Positions 1-9,236 of a stretch of DNA of 64,000 nt are shown in pieces. A program made the position numbers and the translations under genes. Position 1 is the first letter of the stretch. The number at the start of each line of letters is the position of its first letter. The notes beneath the pieces are model-generated. The model was given only the letters and a program-made list of their open reading frames with translations, made no database searches and was not told the origin of the DNA. Source of the DNA: Aureococcus anophagefferens (Eukaryota; Sar; Pelagophyceae; Pelagomonadales; Pelagomonadaceae); the NCBI RefSeq assembly GCF_000186865.1, contig NW_008705569.1:625307-689306 (forward strand), given 5' to 3'.

Positions 1-147
1 CTGCTCTGCATCGCCCGGTGGCAGGCCGACCGCTTCTACGACGTCCCGGGCCACGTGAGCCTCGAGCTCGCTTCGGGCTACGAATCCATCGCCGCGGACA
101 TGTTCGAGCCCGAGTTCCTCGAGCTGCTCGCGCGGTCGGACCCGTAA
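1..147 (+). CDS. 3' end of an unidentified gene (partial)
   Basis: The first 147 bases read open in frame 1 and stop at TAA (145-147). They encode the last 48 residues of a protein that begins before the window. The tail is acidic and leucine-rich, with the end EFLELLARSDP. Codon use is as GC-rich as in the neighbouring genes, which supports real coding. I do not recognise the family. The next gene starts about 280 bp downstream on the same strand. Confidence 0.6.
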   Translation: MLCIARWQADRFYDVPGHVSLELASGYESIAADMFEPEFLELLARSDP

Positions 148-426
148 CTTGACGGTCGTGGTTGGAGTCGATTATGGAGCTGCTGGCGCATCGGAGTCGT
201 AAGTTGAAGACAAACGTGAGCTCAACCCCGGGCGCGGCACGATTGCGCTCCGATAGCTCGGCGCCGCAGCTCGTCGTCGGCACGCGCGCGTCCAGTTCTC
301 GATCGAGCACCGCCGCAGACCGTCGTCGGCACGCGCGCGTCGTTGCACCGCGACGTCGGCGAGCTTTTCGCTGCAGTTGAGCGTCGCGTGGCGCCGCAGA
401 ACTACGAGTGCGAACGAACACACGCC

Positions 427-873
427 ATGCGCTCCGCGCTCGCCCTGCTGCTCGTCGCCGGTTGCGACGCGCTCACGCTGCCCTCGCAGCCGCAGCTGAC
501 GCTCGAGGCTGCGACGGCAATCCTCCGGGCATCGCAGGCCGCCGCGCGCGAGAGCAACTGGCCCGTGAGCATCTGCGTCTGCGACGCCGGCGGCGCGCCC
601 GTCGCGCTGAGCCGCGACGACGGCGCGTTCGCCGCGTCCGCGGCCGTGGCCATGGGCAAGGCGTCGACCGCCGCGCAGTTCCGGAAACCGACGGACGCGC
701 TCGAGGCGTCGGCGAACGGCGGGCGCGCGGCGCTGCTCACGGCGGGCCACGTGCTCATGGGCGGCGGCGTGCCCCTCGTCGTCGACGGCTGCACCGTCGG
801 CGGCGTCGGCGTGAGCGGCGTCTTGCCGGACCAGGACGCGGCCGTCGCGGCCGCGGGCGCGGCGGCGCTCTAA
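427..873 (+). CDS. secreted GlcG/HbpS-like (DUF336) protein
   Basis: The product has 148 residues. Residues 1-17 (MRSALALLLVAGCDALT) look like a signal peptide, so I take the ATG at 427 and not the upstream in-frame ATG at 343. The rest matches the heme-binding HbpS/GlcG fold (PF03928): an early LTLEAATAIL helix, then WPVSICVCDAGGAPVALSR, a KASTAAQF segment, and a glycine-rich end with GGVPLV and VGGVGVSG. Family members bind heme or small molecules or sit beside oxidative enzymes; the substrate here is unknown. It ends six bases before the stop of the convergent seryl-tRNA synthetase gene. Family assignment is by motif only. Confidence 0.7.
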   Translation: MRSALALLLVAGCDALTLPSQPQLTLEAATAILRASQAAARESNWPVSICVCDAGGAPVALSRDDGAFAASAAVAMGKASTAAQFRKPTDALEASANGGRAALLTAGHVLMGGGVPLVVDGCTVGGVGVSGVLPDQDAAVAAAGAAAL

Positions 874-879
874 GGAAGT

Positions 880-2388
880 TTACTTCGCCTTCGGCGGGAT
901 GATGCTCTCGGCGCCGCCCATGTAGGGCCGGAGCGCGCGCGGGACGGTGACGGAGCCGTCCGGGTTCTGGTGGTTCTCGAGGACGGCGACGAGCGCGCGG
1001 CCGACGGCGAGGCCGCTGCCGTTCATCGTGTAGGGGAAGAGCGGCTTCGGCTTGCCCTTCTTCTTCTTGCCGCCGTCGTTGTCGTCCTTCGCCGGCTTCG
1101 GGCGGAAGCGGAGGCCCATGCGGCGCGCCTGGTAGTCGCCCATGAGCGAGCAGCTCGAGATCTCGCGGTACTCCTGCGGGCCCGGGAGCCAGACCTCGAG
1201 GTCGTAGCAGCGCCGCGCGGAGAAGCCGATGTCGCCCGCGCAGAGGGACACCTTCCGGTACGGCAGGTCGAGCATCTGGAGGCACTTCTCCGCGTCGGCG
1301 ACGAGCGCCTCGTGCTCCGCGACGCCGTCGTCCGGCGCGACGATCTTCACGAGCTCGACCTTGGCGAACTGGTGCTGGCGCACGAGGCCCCGCGTGTCCC
1401 GTCCGTAGGAGCCCGCCTCCGCGCGGAAGCAGTGGGTCAGCGCCGCGACGCGGATGGGCAGGTCCGATTCTTCGAGGATGTCGCCGGCGACGAGATTCGT
1501 CAGGGGCACCTCGGCCGTCGGGATGAGGAACGCGTCCTCGCCGCGGACCTTGTGGTTGTCGAGCTTGAAGAGGTCGTCCTCGAATTTCGGGAGCTGGCCC
1601 GTGCCCTCGAGCGCGGACCGCGCGACGATGACGGGGCTCGACACCTCCTCGTAGCCGCCGCCGTCCGTGTGCATGTCGAGGAAGAAGGCGCCGAGCGCGC
1701 GCTCGAGCCGCGCGACGCCGCCGCGGAGCACCGCGAAGCGCGCGCCCGAGACCTTGGACGCGGCCTCGGCGTCGAAGCCGCCGAGGCCCGCGGCGAGGTC
1801 GTCGTGCCAGAGGTAGTCGCCCTCGTCGCCGAGCTTGCGCGAGTCGGTCCCCCACTCGGCGACGACGACGTTTTCCGTTTCGCCCGCGCCGTCCGGCGTC
1901 GCGTCGTCGAGCAGATTTGGCAGCGCCGCGAAGAGCGCGTTGGCCTCCTCTTCCAGCGCCGCCATGGTCGCCTCGGCGCCCTCGGCGACGTCGGCGCTCG
2001 CGGCGACCTCGGCCTTGAGGGCCGCGACGTCGGCCTCGGCCGCGCCGGTTTTCATCGCCTTGCCGATGTCGCCCGACAGCGCCTTCCGCGTCGACAGCGC
2101 GGCGTCGCGCTCGCGCTGCGCCGCCGCGCGCTGCTCCGTGAGCGCGACCATGCGATCCACGGAGGCGACCGTCTCCTCCGACCCCTGGCGCGCGCGCACG
2201 TGCGCCTTGACCGTGTCCGCGTGGTCCTTGAGCGTGCGCAGCTCCAGGGACACGCCCGCGGCCGACGGCCGCGTCGAGACGGCGTCGGCGACGGCGGAGA
2301 AGCGCGCACTCGACGCGCGACCGCGGCGCGCGAGGCCGGACCACGCGCGGGCGGAGGCCGCGAGCATGGCGAGCGTGACAACACGCAT
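880..2388 (-). CDS. seryl-tRNA synthetase, organelle-targeted
   Basis: This 502-residue protein charges tRNA-Ser with serine. Residues 1-40 form a leader (hydrophobic stretch, SARAW, then Arg/Ser-rich) typical of stramenopile plastid or mitochondrial import. Residues about 50-165 are the alanine- and glutamate-rich coiled-coil arm that binds the tRNA variable loop. Class II motifs follow: TAEVPLTN, the motif 2 region FRAEAGSYGRDTRGL with QHQFAKVE, and the motif 3 region MNGSGLAVGRALVAVLENHQ. A lysine-rich insert (GGKKKKGKPKP) precedes motif 3. Length is normal for the family. It runs convergently into the HbpS-like gene. Confidence 0.93.
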   Translation of the reverse strand: MRVVTLAMLAASARAWSGLARRGRASSARFSAVADAVSTRPSAAGVSLELRTLKDHADTVKAHVRARQGSEETVASVDRMVALTEQRAAAQRERDAALSTRKALSGDIGKAMKTGAAEADVAALKAEVAASADVAEGAEATMAALEEEANALFAALPNLLDDATPDGAGETENVVVAEWGTDSRKLGDEGDYLWHDDLAAGLGGFDAEAASKVSGARFAVLRGGVARLERALGAFFLDMHTDGGGYEEVSSPVIVARSALEGTGQLPKFEDDLFKLDNHKVRGEDAFLIPTAEVPLTNLVAGDILEESDLPIRVAALTHCFRAEAGSYGRDTRGLVRQHQFAKVELVKIVAPDDGVAEHEALVADAEKCLQMLDLPYRKVSLCAGDIGFSARRCYDLEVWLPGPQEYREISSCSLMGDYQARRMGLRFRPKPAKDDNDGGKKKKGKPKPLFPYTMNGSGLAVGRALVAVLENHQNPDGSVTVPRALRPYMGGAESIIPPKAK

Positions 2389-2572
2389 CGGCTAGCTCTG
2401 CGTCACCTCGCTTGCCGGCGGCAACGTCTCGTCAACGAAGTGCTTGAAGTTCAATCAGCGCTGAAAACGATGCGCGCGGACCAGTCGTGATGACGACAAC
2501 GGCCGGCTTTCGCACAACGCCCCGAATAGAAAGAAAAGCACCGACGCGACCGAATTTACGCGACGCGCGCGC

Positions 2573-3658
2573 CTACCTCGTGAAGACGAACCAGGCCGTC
2601 GTGCCCTTCATGACGCGGAGGTCGTCGTCGATGTACTCGACGGCGAGGGAGTTCATGACGCGCATGGCCTTCCAGCCGCGCGTGACGCGCTGGCCGTCGA
2701 CGGACACGGGCCCGTACTTGACGGAGCGGCCGACGGCGTCCAGATAGACCTGGTCCTTGCGCGCGAGCGCGTCGAAGCGGCGCTTGAGCCCCCAGTCCGC
2801 CTGGACGTTGACGTCCAGCGGCGCGGCCGCCTGGCCCGGCAGCGCGACCTTGGGCAGCACGACCTCGACGTACGTCGCGGTGTTCGCGCCCTCGCCGTAC
2901 TCGACGGACTGCGTCAGCCCCTCGAACTCCGCGCCGCCGGGCAGCGTGCCCGCGACGCCCGTGAAGCCCTTGTTGAAGGCGAAGCTCGGGCTCGACGTGA
3001 AGCGCAGCGTCCACGGCCGGCCGCAGAGCATGTCGACGAGCTCGCCGTCGGTCCGCGCGGTCTCGTCCCGCAGGGCCGCGACGGCCTCGATCTTGCCCAC
3101 GAGCGACGTGTCGTAGGTCTCGCCCGACTCCTCGTCGGGGTAGGCGCAGCGCGCCGGGAGCGCCTCCACGAGCGCCTCGCGCGGGCTCAGCTGCTTCTTC
3201 GGCGGCTCCGGCGCCTTCGGCGTCGCCGCGGCCGCGGGCGCCGCGGCCGCGGGCGCCGGCGCCGCGGGCTTCTCCGCGCCCTTGCCGCGCGGGTAGGCCG
3301 GCACGACGACGGCCTCCTCCTCCTCGTCGTCGTCGTCCTCGAAGAGGTCGTCGATGTCGAGGCAGAGGCGGACGAAGCCGTCGACGTCGAGCGTCGCCGC
3401 CGCGTCCGCGTGCGCCGCGCCCAGGGCCTCGACCTCGGCGGGCTCCAGGTCCCCGTCGGCGACGAGCTCCGCGATCGCCGGCGCGCCGGAGCACGCGGCG
3501 ACGGCCACGCGGCCGCCGTCGGCGAGCTGGGCGTACTGCGCCTCGAGGACGTCGCGCGGCGCGAGGGCACAAGCCGTGGCGGGCACGCGCACGCTTCGCG
3601 GCGCCGGCCGCAGGGCGACGGCGATGGCGGCGCAGAGCAGCGCTGCCGGGAACCGCAT
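2573..3658 (-). CDS. PAP/fibrillin family plastid lipid-associated protein
   Basis: The product has 361 residues. It starts with a hydrophobic leader (MRFPAALLCAAIAVALRPAP) followed by a basic stretch, consistent with plastid import. Residues about 105-165 are a low-complexity linker: an acidic run (EDDDDEEEE) and then an Ala/Pro-rich part. Residues about 170-361 match the PAP/fibrillin domain: the DGELVDMLCGRPWTLRFTSS core, a central YGEGANTATYVEVV strand, and the terminal AVEYIDDDLRVMKGT ... FVFTR block typical of algal fibrillins. These proteins act at plastoglobules and thylakoids. The start was placed at the ATG that begins the leader; the open frame runs further upstream without protein-like sequence. 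Confidence 0.8.
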   Translation of the reverse strand: MRFPAALLCAAIAVALRPAPRSVRVPATACALAPRDVLEAQYAQLADGGRVAVAACSGAPAIAELVADGDLEPAEVEALGAAHADAAATLDVDGFVRLCLDIDDLFEDDDDEEEEAVVVPAYPRGKGAEKPAAPAPAAAAPAAAATPKAPEPPKKQLSPREALVEALPARCAYPDEESGETYDTSLVGKIEAVAALRDETARTDGELVDMLCGRPWTLRFTSSPSFAFNKGFTGVAGTLPGGAEFEGLTQSVEYGEGANTATYVEVVLPKVALPGQAAAPLDVNVQADWGLKRRFDALARKDQVYLDAVGRSVKYGPVSVDGQRVTRGWKAMRVMNSLAVEYIDDDLRVMKGTTAWFVFTR

Positions 3659-3849
3659 GGCTCGGCGCGTCGGCGCGGTGCAAGCAAGACTCGATCGAGC
3701 TGGCCCGGCAAAAGCGTCGCGCTTGAGGCCGGCATCATGAAGTGCATCATGGCTGCAACCAGAGTCTTCCGGTCGTCTTCGTCGTCGACGTGCTCCAGAA
3801 GCCCCCAAGAAAGAAGGACGAAAAGGCGCGCGGTAACGAGAGGGGCCCC

Positions 3850-6233
3850 TCACGCGTAGTTGCGGAAGAGCTCCTGGGCGATGAAGAGGAAGTAGAGGCC
3901 GAACATGGTGAAGCCGAGGCCCTTGGACATCTTCCAGCCGGACGCGGCGATGGAGATGATCACCGCGGCGACCATGGCGAGGAGGATGGCGACGCTCAGC
4001 GCGTTGCCGTTCGCGTGGCCGCCGACGGGCACCGGGCAGCCGTGGACGAGCGTGAACGCGAGCCAGGGGAGCGGGAGGCCGACGGCGACGTCGAAGATGT
4101 TGGAGCCTGGGCAGCAAAAGGGTGATTCAACGTCGCTTCAACGTGAGTGTTCCGCGCGCGCGCGTTCCGGAAAAAGCATCCACGCTTCGAGACCGTTCCG
4201 AGAGATGATCGCTCGTCCAAAAATCAGCCGAAACGAGTGGAAAACGGCCGAGATCGGAGCCTTTGAAATTGGGAATTTCGCTCTCTTTTGCTGCCCTGGT
4301 TGGAGCCGATGGACGAGGACACGGCCATGTCGCCCTTGCCCTGCTTCGCGACGGCGACGCTCGAGAGGAGGTCGGGCACGGACGTGCCCGCCGCGAGGAA
4401 GGTCAGCCCCATGATGAAAATCGGAATGCCCGTGAAGCAGCCGATGGACACGATGCACTCGACCATGCCGAAGCTGTACGCGCCGATCCACGCGATGGAG
4501 CAGACGAAGCTGAGGTAGCAGTAGTGCTCGTTGCCGATGACGCGGCAGTCCGGCACCGTCAGCGCCAGGGACCCGTTTAAAGGGAGGAGCAGGACCGTCG
4601 CGAGCGCGTCGCCGGGCGACGCGGTCGTCAAATCCCTGAGCGACGCGGCCACCGCGGCCCGCATGCCCGTCGCCGCCTCCTGGACCTCGTCGGCCTCCTG
4701 CTTCTGGGCGACCCAGAAGGGCGTGCCCTCGTACCAGCGCTGGAACTCGTCGTAGGACGCCTGCTCCTTGCCCGCGAGCACCGCCACGAAGTCGTCGACG
4801 GCGCCGTCGACGCGGTCGGCCAACAGCGCGTTCGCCGCCGTCAGGGAGCGCACGACCTCGCGCACCTCGGCGACGTCGACGGCCCCGGACTTGTCGAGGT
4901 CGAACTGGTCGAAGGCTTTTTTGGTCTCCGCGCGGAGCCGGCTCTCGGACGAGATGTACCACAGCGTGAACTCCTTGAAGTCGATGGTGTTCGAGTGGTC
5001 GATGTCCAATTCCTTGCGCAACGCTTCGAGCTCTGTCTCATCATAAGACGTCGCGTCGCCCAGCAGGCCCAGGATCTTGCGGAACTCGCCCGCGTCGAGG
5101 CTCCCGTTGCGGTCCGCGTCCAACGAGTCGAACGTCGCTCTCACGTCGCCCTTGATGCGCGCGACGACGGCGATGCCCGCGTTCATCTTGAGGTCCGCGT
5201 GCGTGAGGTTCCCGAGGAAGCCCGCGGAGAAGGTCGTGTGCTCCTCCTTGGCCTCGCCGTCCGACGGATCCGCGGCCGCGTCGCCCGGGCTCACCTTGTA
5301 GCGCTCCTCCTTCGCGAGCTTCCGCTTCACCCACGACTCGAGCTTCGCGTTCTGCGACATGAGGAAGACGTAGCCGAAGTACAACGAGAACTGGATGCCC
5401 GCCTCGGCGCCCGTGATGAGGCCCGTCGACGTCGTCGTGAAAAACGACGCGAGCGTCCCGAGCGTGAGGATGTAGTAGCAGCAGTCGCGGGCCAGGGGCC
5501 ACCACGTGAGCTTCAAAGGCCCCAGCTCCTTGGGCGTCGCCAGGGCGCACATGCCGATGACGAAGAGCACGTTGAAGACCGCGGAGCCGACGATGGTCCC
5601 GAGGCCGACCGTCGACCCCTGGAACGTGCCGATGAAGGACGTCGCGAGCTCCGGCGCCGAGCCGCCGGCGGCCATCAGCGTCGCGCCGGACACGTCGTCG
5701 CTCAGGCCCCAGTCCTCGGCGATCTGCTCGAGCGAGGGAACGAACAATTCGTCGCAGACGATCGCGATGCCCACGAAGAGGTAGATGACGCAGACGACGG
5801 ACACGGCGAAGATGCCAAACGTGGTCCGCGCCGCGTTGCAGCCGCCGCCCCCGCGCTTCTTCTCCTTCTCCCCGTCGCTGTAGCCCCGGCCCCGGACCTT
5901 GTTGGCGTTCGGGTGCACCTTCTCGTAGACGGACTTGCAGATGGACTTCTTCGCGCCGAGCCGCCGGCGCGCCGGCGTGTGTGTGAGCGCGGACCGCAGG
6001 GCGTCGACGGCGCCGGGGCCGTGGGCGTAGGTGACGCCGACGGCGCAGAGGGCGAGCACCGCCGACGCCTTCCAGAAGACCTTGCGCTTCTGGCGGTGGC
6101 GCCGCCGCCGGGGGACCGGGGGCTGCCCCCGGCTCAGCGCGCGCGCCGTCTCGACGGGCGACGGGTCCAACCCGGAGGCGTCGCCGCCCCCGGAGCTGCC
6201 CGAACACCGGGCCTCGACGTCCGTGATCTCCAT
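3850..6233 (-). CDS. NCKX-type cation/Ca2+ exchanger with EF-hands, interrupted by an introner
   Basis: Exons 6233-4307 and 4106-3850 give 727 residues; the 200-bp intron between them is an introner. It is a membrane antiporter exchanging Ca2+ for Na+/K+. The alpha-1 repeat has GATLMAAGGSAPELATSFIG and GSAVFNVLFVIG. The alpha-2 repeat has GLTFLAAGTSVPDLLSSVAV followed by SSSIGSN, which the splice joins to IFDVAVGLPLPW. The cytosolic loop holds three EF-hands (LDADRNGSLDAGEF, LDIDHSNTIDFKEF, FDLDKSGAVDVAEV), so transport is probably Ca2+-regulated, as in plant NCL proteins. An upstream in-frame ATG at 6317 is possible, but 6233 leaves room for the shared promoter with the divergent cyclophilin gene. 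Frame and length are consistent across the splice (phase 1). Confidence 0.92.
4107..4298 (-). mobile_element. Introner, family A copy 1 (in NCKX gene)
   Basis: This is a 192-bp non-autonomous DNA element read on the minus strand. It starts CAGGGCAGCAAAAG and ends CTTTTGCTGCCCAG, a 14-bp near-perfect terminal inverted repeat. It is flanked by the exact 8-bp duplication GCTCCAAC. The intron runs from 4306 to 4107: it begins with the GC of the upstream duplication and ends with the element's own CAG. Removal rejoins the conserved GSN-IFD motif of the exchanger. The ends and duplication length resemble hAT transposons; it carries no transposase. Confidence 0.95.
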
Positions 6234-6335
6234 CTGGGATGAACGCGTAGGAGAGTGCGCTGATCTCGGGGTTATTGCACTGCAATGTTGTCCTTCAGCG
6301 CTGGCGAGCTGTGGCAAGAGCTCTCTAGTGCGAGT

Positions 6336-6434
6336 CGTCTATCGAGCGCGCGCCGCCGCCGCCGTCGCAGCCGTCTATCGAGCGCGCGCGCGCCGCCGCC
6401 GCCGTCGCAGCCGTCTATCGACCGCGGTCGCAGC
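6336..6434. repeat. GC-rich tandem repeat in the NCKX/cyclophilin promoter
   Basis: About two and a half copies of a 36-40 bp unit that starts CGTCTATCGAGCGCGCG and contains a run of CCG triplets. The copies start at 6336, 6372 and 6412. They lie between the divergent starts of the exchanger (6233) and cyclophilin (6453), directly upstream of the cyclophilin ATG. They keep an open frame by chance, so the cyclophilin frame appears extended upstream. Confidence 0.8.
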
Positions 6435-6452
6435 GCTGTCCGCGGCGCGACC

Positions 6453-6971
6453 ATGAGCAACCCTTTGGTGTATTTCGACATGACCATCGGCGGCCTCGCC
6501 GCGGGCCGCATCGAGATGACGCTGCGCGCCGACGTCGTGCCCAAGACGGCGGAGAACTTCCGGTGCCTCTGCACGGGCGAGAAGGGCAACGCGCCGTCGG
6601 GCAAGTCGCTCCACTTCAAGGGCTCGTCGTTCCACCGCGTCATCACGGGCTTCATGTGCCAGGGCGGCGACTTCACGCGCGGCAACGGCACGGGCGGCGA
6701 GTCGATCTACGGCGCCAAGTTCGCCGACGAGAACTTCCAGCTCAAGCACACGGGGCCGGGCACGCTGTCCATGGCCAACGCCGGCCCGGGCACGAACGGC
6801 TCCCAGTTCTTCCTCTGCATCGTCGCCACGCCCTGGCTCGACGGCAAGCACGTCGTCTTCGGCTCCGTGACCAAGGGCATGGACGTCGTCCGCGCCATCG
6901 AGGCCGTCGGCTCGCAGCAGGGCAAGACGTCCAAGACGGTCCTCATCAACGACTGCGGCCAGATCGCGTAA
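6453..6971 (+). CDS. cyclophilin-type peptidyl-prolyl isomerase
   Basis: A 172-residue single-domain cyclophilin, the usual length of cytosolic cyclophilin A. It catalyses cis-trans isomerisation of proline bonds. Active-site and ligand residues are present: FHRVI with the catalytic Arg, [27 protein letters not shown], and the cyclosporin-contacting Trp in [12 protein letters not shown]. There is no targeting leader from ATG 6453. It shares a 219-bp promoter region with the divergent exchanger and is followed after only 40 bp by the next same-strand gene. Confidence 0.96.
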   Translation: MSNPLVYFDMTIGGLAAGRIEMTLRADVVPKTAENFRCLCTGEKGNAPSGKSLHFKGSSFHRVITGFMCQGGDFTRGNGTGGESIYGAKFADENFQLKHTGPGTLSMANAGPGTNGSQFFLCIVATPWLDGKHVVFGSVTKGMDVVRAIEAVGSQQGKTSKTVLINDCGQIA

Positions 6972-7011
6972 CACGTTAGTCGTCCGCGGCGGCGCGCGCG
7001 CTAGGTCCGCC

Positions 7012-7272
7012 GTGGCGAAGATCCCCCGCCGCGGCGACGCGCCGACGTTCGCGTTCCTCAACCTCGGGCTCCTCGCCTACGTCGGCGGCGGCGAGGCGTT
7101 AAGCCAGCTCCAGGTCGGCGACTTCCGCGTCGGCGCCTACACGGGGAGCGCCGCCTACCTCCTCTGGTGCTCCGTCTACATCGCCAAGCAGGTCGCGACG
7201 CGGAACCGCGTCCTCGTCACCTTCGACTGGATCAAGACGGCCATCTTCGGGCGGGACATCACGCGGCTCTAA
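7012..7272 (+). CDS. stand-alone C-terminal tail of a type II NAD(P)H dehydrogenase
   Basis: The product has only 86 residues. The stretch FAFLNLGLLAYVGGGEAL, then LLWCSVYIAKQV, then RNRVLVTFDWIK and FGRDITRL at the end, matches the membrane-anchoring C-terminal region of alternative (NDH-2) dehydrogenases. Full-length enzymes are about 450-600 residues and carry two dinucleotide-binding folds before this tail. None of that is present: cyclophilin ends 40 bp upstream. The ORF is intact, so it could be a small membrane protein derived from NDH-2, or a gene fragment. The resemblance is from memory of the family, not from a search. Confidence 0.6.
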   Translation: MAKIPRRGDAPTFAFLNLGLLAYVGGGEALSQLQVGDFRVGAYTGSAAYLLWCSVYIAKQVATRNRVLVTFDWIKTAIFGRDITRL

Positions 7273-7487
7273 GTTGCGAACCTCCTTACCGCCACCGTCG
7301 CAGCGGCGTGCCCGCGGGCGTGAAGCACCCGCCGCGCGCGGCGAGGGCAGCAGCGTCCGCGCGTGGCCGGCCGCGCCCTCGAGAGACGCGTCGAAGTCCC
7401 AGGGCGAAGCCTCAGTCACCCAAGCGTGGGCCGCTCCAGATCACTTCAACTTCGTATCGTTGAGTTGTTGCAGGCCGTCGTTGGAGG

Positions 7488-8996
7488 ATGGTGTCGGTGC
7501 TGCGGGAGTCGGGCCCCGCGCCGCGCCGCCCGGGCGACGTCCTCGTCGGGCACGCGCACCGGGACAGCCGCGTCACCGACACGGACGGCCACCTGATGTC
7601 GGGGACGAACGAGAACGGCTACAACCGCGTGTTGCTCAAGGGGAAGCGGTTCGGCCGGTCGCAGTTCATCGCCTTCGCCTTTGTCCTCGGCGCGTGCAGC
7701 CTGGCCAAGTTCCAGCTCACGGCCGTCGACCACCTCGACCGCTGCCGATTGAACAACGACCTCTCCAACCTCGAGGTGCTCTACGGCTTCGACGCGACGG
7801 CGGAGAACCTCCGGCGCGCGCGCGAGGCCGCGAAGCGCGCCGGCGAGGAGTCCGCGGGCATGAAGAGCGGCGTCAAGAGGGGCGCCGCCTGCGAGTGGCG
7901 GCGCGTCAAGAAGGACGGGACGGCCATCCGCGGCCAGTCCTGGACGCACGCGGCCGGGCGGCGCCAGGCCGCGCGCGCGACGGGCGTCGAGCACCACAGC
8001 ACGGTCGAGGACGCGATCGCGAGCGGCGACGTCATCAAGGGCGGGCGCCACTACTGGGTCTTCCGCGACGCGTCGGCGATGACGAAGATCAAGGGCGAGC
8101 GCTGGAAGCGCGCGCCGGCGCCCTGGGCGTCCGTCGAGGTCTCCAACATGGGCCGCGTGCGGGACTTCGCGACGAAGCAGGAGAGGATCCCGGGCCCGCA
8201 CTGCGGCTACCGAACCCTCAAGATCGCGGACAAGCAGATCTACCTCCACGTGCTCGTCATGCTAACCTTCAAGGGCCTCCCCCCCGTCGACTCGCCGCAC
8301 GTCATGCACCTCAACGGCGACGGCCACGACTGCCGGCTCAAGAATTTGCGCTACGGCACCGCGGCCGAGAACGCGGCCATGAAGAAGAAGCACGGCACGG
8401 CGACCGGCGGCGGCGCCAAGCGCGCCGTCGCCTACCGCGTCGTCGGCGCCGCGAACTGGATCGTCGTCGAGTCGCAGAACGCCGCGGCGACGGCGACGGG
8501 CGTGCACCGGAATAGCGTCCACAAGGCCTTCGAGTCCGGCAAGTCGAAGAAGGGCAAGGGCGGCGTGCTCTACGAGTTCGAGGACCGCTCCATCCCCGAC
8601 GACTTCGACGAGTTCGTCCCGATCTACCTCTCCAAGGAGGTGTACGAGCACTCGATCCCGGACCTGACCATCGTCCGCGCGTTCCTCGGCCGGACCATCA
8701 AGGACGTCACGACGGACGAGTACTTCAAGATCGTCTCCGTCTTCAACGACGACGAGCTCGGGCGGCTCTGCGTCGAGTACTTCGACAAGTCGCTCCTCGA
8801 CGACCCGGACCTCGACCTCGACGACCTCATCGCCGCCGACGACCTCGAGTTCAGCTACGTCTACCAGATGGACGACGAGCACCTCGTCGACGAGGTCGAG
8901 CAGACGAAGAAGCGCAAGCGCGAGAAGATCGACGACCTGCCCATCGACCCCCTGCCCATCAACAAGCGCTACGCGCTCAACTTCAACTTCGACTGA
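7488..8996 (+). CDS. NUMOD4/HNH endonuclease-like protein with two HNH-type modules
   Basis: The product has 502 residues in one exon. It holds two copies of the HNH_3-like pattern: GYNRVLLKGKRFGRSQFIAF followed by AVDHLDRCRLNNDLSNLEVL, and GYRTLKIADKQIYLHVLVML followed by VMHLNGDGHDCRLKNLRYGT. Between them, RWKRAPAPWASVEVSNMGRV resembles NUMOD4. A later stretch with ATATGVHRNSVHKAF resembles a NUMOD1-type DNA-binding helix. Such proteins are homing-type or viral nucleases, common in large DNA viruses and phages. The C-terminal 150 residues are acidic (DDPDLDLDDL) and unrecognised, ending with a basic KKRKREK patch. The first module reads VDHL where the second reads VMHL, so catalytic competence may differ between them. 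Confidence 0.75.
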   Translation: MVSVLRESGPAPRRPGDVLVGHAHRDSRVTDTDGHLMSGTNENGYNRVLLKGKRFGRSQFIAFAFVLGACSLAKFQLTAVDHLDRCRLNNDLSNLEVLYGFDATAENLRRAREAAKRAGEESAGMKSGVKRGAACEWRRVKKDGTAIRGQSWTHAAGRRQAARATGVEHHSTVEDAIASGDVIKGGRHYWVFRDASAMTKIKGERWKRAPAPWASVEVSNMGRVRDFATKQERIPGPHCGYRTLKIADKQIYLHVLVMLTFKGLPPVDSPHVMHLNGDGHDCRLKNLRYGTAAENAAMKKKHGTATGGGAKRAVAYRVVGAANWIVVESQNAAATATGVHRNSVHKAFESGKSKKGKGGVLYEFEDRSIPDDFDEFVPIYLSKEVYEHSIPDLTIVRAFLGRTIKDVTTDEYFKIVSVFNDDELGRLCVEYFDKSLLDDPDLDLDDLIAADDLEFSYVYQMDDEHLVDEVEQTKKRKREKIDDLPIDPLPINKRYALNFNFD

Positions 8997-9005
8997 ACGC
9001 GCGCA

Positions 9006-9042
9006 ACAGACACAGACACACAGACACACAGCACAGCACACA
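9006..9042. repeat. CA-rich microsatellite
   Basis: An imperfect CA/CAGA repeat lies just after the stop codon of the HNH gene. It is probably in its 3' untranslated region. Confidence 0.7.
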
Positions 9043-9182
9043 CGGACTCGACTGAGGCGCGCGTTTGGGAAACCCCGTGCGAGCCGGGCTCTTCAGCCCC
9101 GGTGTCGAGCCCATCCAAGAATTCACCGAGATACTCCTAGACGGCACCAAGGCCCAGTACTCAGTAAGCTACATCGTAGACT
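9043..9182 (+). other. short open stretch without a start codon; possible gene remnant or exon
   Basis: The frame ending at TGA 9180-9182 is open back into the CA repeat and reads like protein: GNPVRAGLFSPGVEPIQEF, then TEILLDGTKAQYSVSYIVD. Its base composition is lower in GC than the flanking genes. There is no ATG in the stretch and no clear acceptor site. It could be the end of a decayed gene or an unannotated last exon. I do not recognise the sequence. Confidence 0.25.
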
Positions 9183-9236
9183 GATCGGGGCCTCTCGCGC
9201 GGCGCGCGCCACACCGACACCCCGGCGCTCGTCGCA

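Noticed and set aside
6336..6434. CRISPR-like array
   Set aside because: The repeats are directly adjacent, low-complexity, without spacers, and the genome is eukaryotic.
6285..6452. N-terminal extension of cyclophilin through the promoter repeat
   Set aside because: The extension is translated tandem repeat (Arg/Ser/Ala) with no leader features; the ATG at 6453 gives the canonical family length.
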